Of a stretch of 15,033 nucleotides of DNA, positions 13,948-15,033 are shown one piece after another (the first letter of the stretch is position 1; the number at the start of each line of letters is the position of its first letter). The notes under the pieces are model-generated. The model worked only from the letters and a program-made list of their open reading frames with translations. It searched no databases and was not told where the DNA came from. This stretch comes from an uncultured bacterium (lineage in GTDB: Bacteria; Planctomycetota; Planctomycetia; Pirellulales; UBA1268): the NCBI GenBank assembly GCA_937959175.1, contig CALGAS010000270.1:1-15033 (forward strand). The letters run 5' to 3'. The translations under genes were made by a program, and so were the position numbers.

Positions 13948-14620
13948 CAGGCGTCTCCTCGGAGGCTGGTGATGCCGCGGGCCCGGTGCCCGGCTCGGCC
14001 GGGGGCGGGGCCGCTCGAGATGGACGGCCTCCCCGCGGGCCGGCGTCGTCGTCTGGATCTCCACCGCCCCCGCCGGCATTGGTCGCCTCGATGTCTTCGA
14101 GATAGGTCTTGGCGTACTGCCGGACGGGATCGGGCAGGTCGTTGGCTCCGGTGTGGAGGTTCCGCATCCAGCCCGAGATCAGCACGATCGCCACGCCCAG
14201 GCCGACGGTGACCGAGAGCCATTGTTTGCGGGCGTTGCGAATCCACTGCGTGCCGGCGCCGCGGCCGACCAGGCCGCTGGCCAGGTAGAAAACGATCATC
14301 GCCAGCAGGAACTTGATCCCGAAGAGGGCGTGGTAACCGGTCTGCCCCATCCAGTCCGGCCCCCAGAGCTCGGGAGCGGCTTTCACGCGGCGGATCATCA
14401 GGATGTAGTTGGTCAGTCCGCTGGCCAAAAGGAGCGTGATCGCGCCGATCACCCAGGGAAGCCAACGACGGCGGAGGCCGGCGTGGATCTTGTCGGCGGT
14501 CTCGCCGCCCAGCTCGTCGGCGGTGGGTACGACCGCAAAGCGGGAAAAAAGCAGCCCGCCGAGGGCCGTGATGGCGGCCAGGATATGAGCCCAGCGAAGG
14601 AGCACTGACAGCGGATCCAT
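13853..14620 (-). CDS. Four-helix integral membrane protein, CopD-like, unknown function
   Basis: A 255-residue inner-membrane protein. Four hydrophobic segments are at about 6-30, 53-76, 97-119 and 134-152. His12 (LRWAHILAA), His97 (GYHALFGIKFLLAM) and His156 are in or near membrane segments, reminiscent of CopD-like or cytochrome b-like proteins; heme or metal binding is only a suggestion. The last ~75 residues (after ATNAGGGGG) are a Pro/Glu/Ala-rich, probably disordered cytoplasmic or periplasmic tail. ATG 14618-14620 is preferred to the TTG three codons earlier, because GGGAGA lies nine bases upstream. The tail overlaps the coiled-coil gene. It is transcribed away from tadA. Confidence 0.75.
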   Translation of the reverse strand: MDPLSVLLRWAHILAAITALGGLLFSRFAVVPTADELGGETADKIHAGLRRRWLPWVIGAITLLLASGLTNYILMIRRVKAAPELWGPDWMGQTGYHALFGIKFLLAMIVFYLASGLVGRGAGTQWIRNARKQWLSVTVGLGVAIVLISGWMRNLHTGANDLPDPVRQYAKTYLEDIEATNAGGGGGDPDDDAGPRGGRPSRAAPPPAEPGTGPAASPASEETPDGQETEETDRRAPAEDRQAPETAGGGEAAAR

Positions 14621-14738
14621 GAGGGGCAATCTCCCTGGAGGCGGCGGGGCCGGACAGGCCTACGCCGAATCCTAGCCGATTCCGGCCCGCTGCCTATCCC
14701 GGTGGCCGGCCGCTCCAGCAGAGCTTCGATTGCCCCTC
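14621..14738. promoter_or_regulatory. 11-base inverted repeat framing the divergent promoter region
   Basis: GAGGGGCAATC (14621-14631) and its exact complement GATTGCCCCTC (14728-14738) lie 96 bases apart. The first sits between the ribosome binding site and start codon of the membrane-protein gene, the second in the tadA leader. A 9-base perfect hairpin (CGGTGGCCG 14700-14708, CGGCCACCG 14742-14750) encloses the second copy. Role unknown; paired operator sites or chance are the options. Confidence 0.4.
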
Positions 14739-14766
14739 CTGCGGCCACCGTCGTAGAGTGCGGTCG

Positions 14767-15033
14767 ATGAACGAATCTGAGCCATTCGACCTGCCGGGCC
14801 AGCCGTTCCACGAGCGGTGGATGAGGCTCGCCCTCGAGGAAGCCCGCCTGGCCGCAGCCGAGGACGAGGTGCCGGTGGGGGCGATCGTGGTTGCAGGCAG
14901 CCGCGTCATTGGCAGCGGCCACAATCAGCGGGAGCAACTCGCCGACCCGACCGCCCACGCCGAGATGATCGCCATCACCCAGGCGGCCGCCAGCCTCGGT
15001 TCGTGGCGGCTGGAAGGCTGCACGCTCTACGTC
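14767..15033 (+). CDS. tadA: tRNA-specific adenosine deaminase TadA (3' partial)
   Basis: Converts A34 to inosine at the wobble position of tRNA-Arg(ACG), an essential zinc enzyme in most bacteria. The first 89 residues are present and the gene runs off the right edge. Seen are the N-terminal helix ERWMRLALEEARLAAAEDEVPVG (positions 16-38), the strand AIVV, and the catalytic HAEM motif with zinc ligand His64 and proton-shuttling Glu66 (PTAHAEMIAI), then WRLEGCTLYV. The PCxxC zinc motif would come just beyond the window. The ATG at 14767 is the first good start; the ribosome binding site is weak. Upstream is the divergent region shared with the membrane-protein gene. Confidence 0.93.
   Translation, partial: MNESEPFDLPGQPFHERWMRLALEEARLAAAEDEVPVGAIVVAGSRVIGSGHNQREQLADPTAHAEMIAITQAAASLGSWRLEGCTLYV

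Noticed and set aside
13948..14079. An upstream extension of the coiled-coil protein to 14079
   Set aside because: The added 44 residues are Pro/Arg-rich and overlap the membrane-protein gene further; the ATG at 13945-13947 has a good ribosome binding site.
1..15033. tRNA, rRNA, prophage or complete insertion sequence
   Set aside because: I looked for cloverleaf-like signatures, rRNA stretches, transposase or integrase motifs and long terminal repeats and saw none. Absence by eye is not proof for small RNAs.

Overview
The window is very GC-rich DNA with tightly packed genes and strong G/C bias at third codon positions; many long antisense reading frames are by-products of that bias. The gene content points to the PVC superphylum, most likely a planctomycete. 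The best marker is a short lysine-rich protein (12417-12641) that resembles the small basic protein family conserved in that group. A subfamily of sugar-phosphate isomerase-like proteins and a large periplasmic TPR protein fit the same view. This is inference from gene content, not a database match.

Layout. Positions 1-5978 (+) are a fatty-acid beta-oxidation cassette. It holds the C-terminal half of a FadB/FadJ-type multifunctional enzyme that enters from the left edge, a thiolase overlapping it by 4 bases, and a 1140-residue protein that joins an acyl-CoA synthetase (adenylation) domain to an acyl-CoA dehydrogenase. Together these three genes could encode activation and every step of the spiral. 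Positions 5979-6211 are a convergent intergenic region full of palindromic repeats. Next come sppA (-), a divergent sugar-phosphate isomerase-like gene (+), and a secreted TPR protein (-). A 414-base divergent intergenic region (10461-10874) carries a second copy of the same repeats in the opposite orientation. A heme-biosynthesis oxidase (+) follows, and then a minus-strand group: the small basic protein, a Ser/Thr protein kinase, a 56-residue coiled-coil protein, and a four-helix membrane protein whose end overlaps the coiled-coil gene out of frame. The right edge cuts the tRNA adenosine deaminase gene tadA (+).

The most unusual material is non-coding. A 37-base sequence occurs twice, identical and on opposite strands (5982-6018 and 10702-10738). 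Each copy is the core of a 49-51 base imperfect hairpin whose outer arms differ in sequence but stay complementary. Each lies beside copies of a second, more diverged palindromic element (6089-6211 and 10637-10803), and the order of the modules differs between the two sites. This looks like a REP-type mobile palindrome family. In protein-coding space, the synthetase-dehydrogenase fusion, with altered ATP-binding motifs, is the most notable gene.
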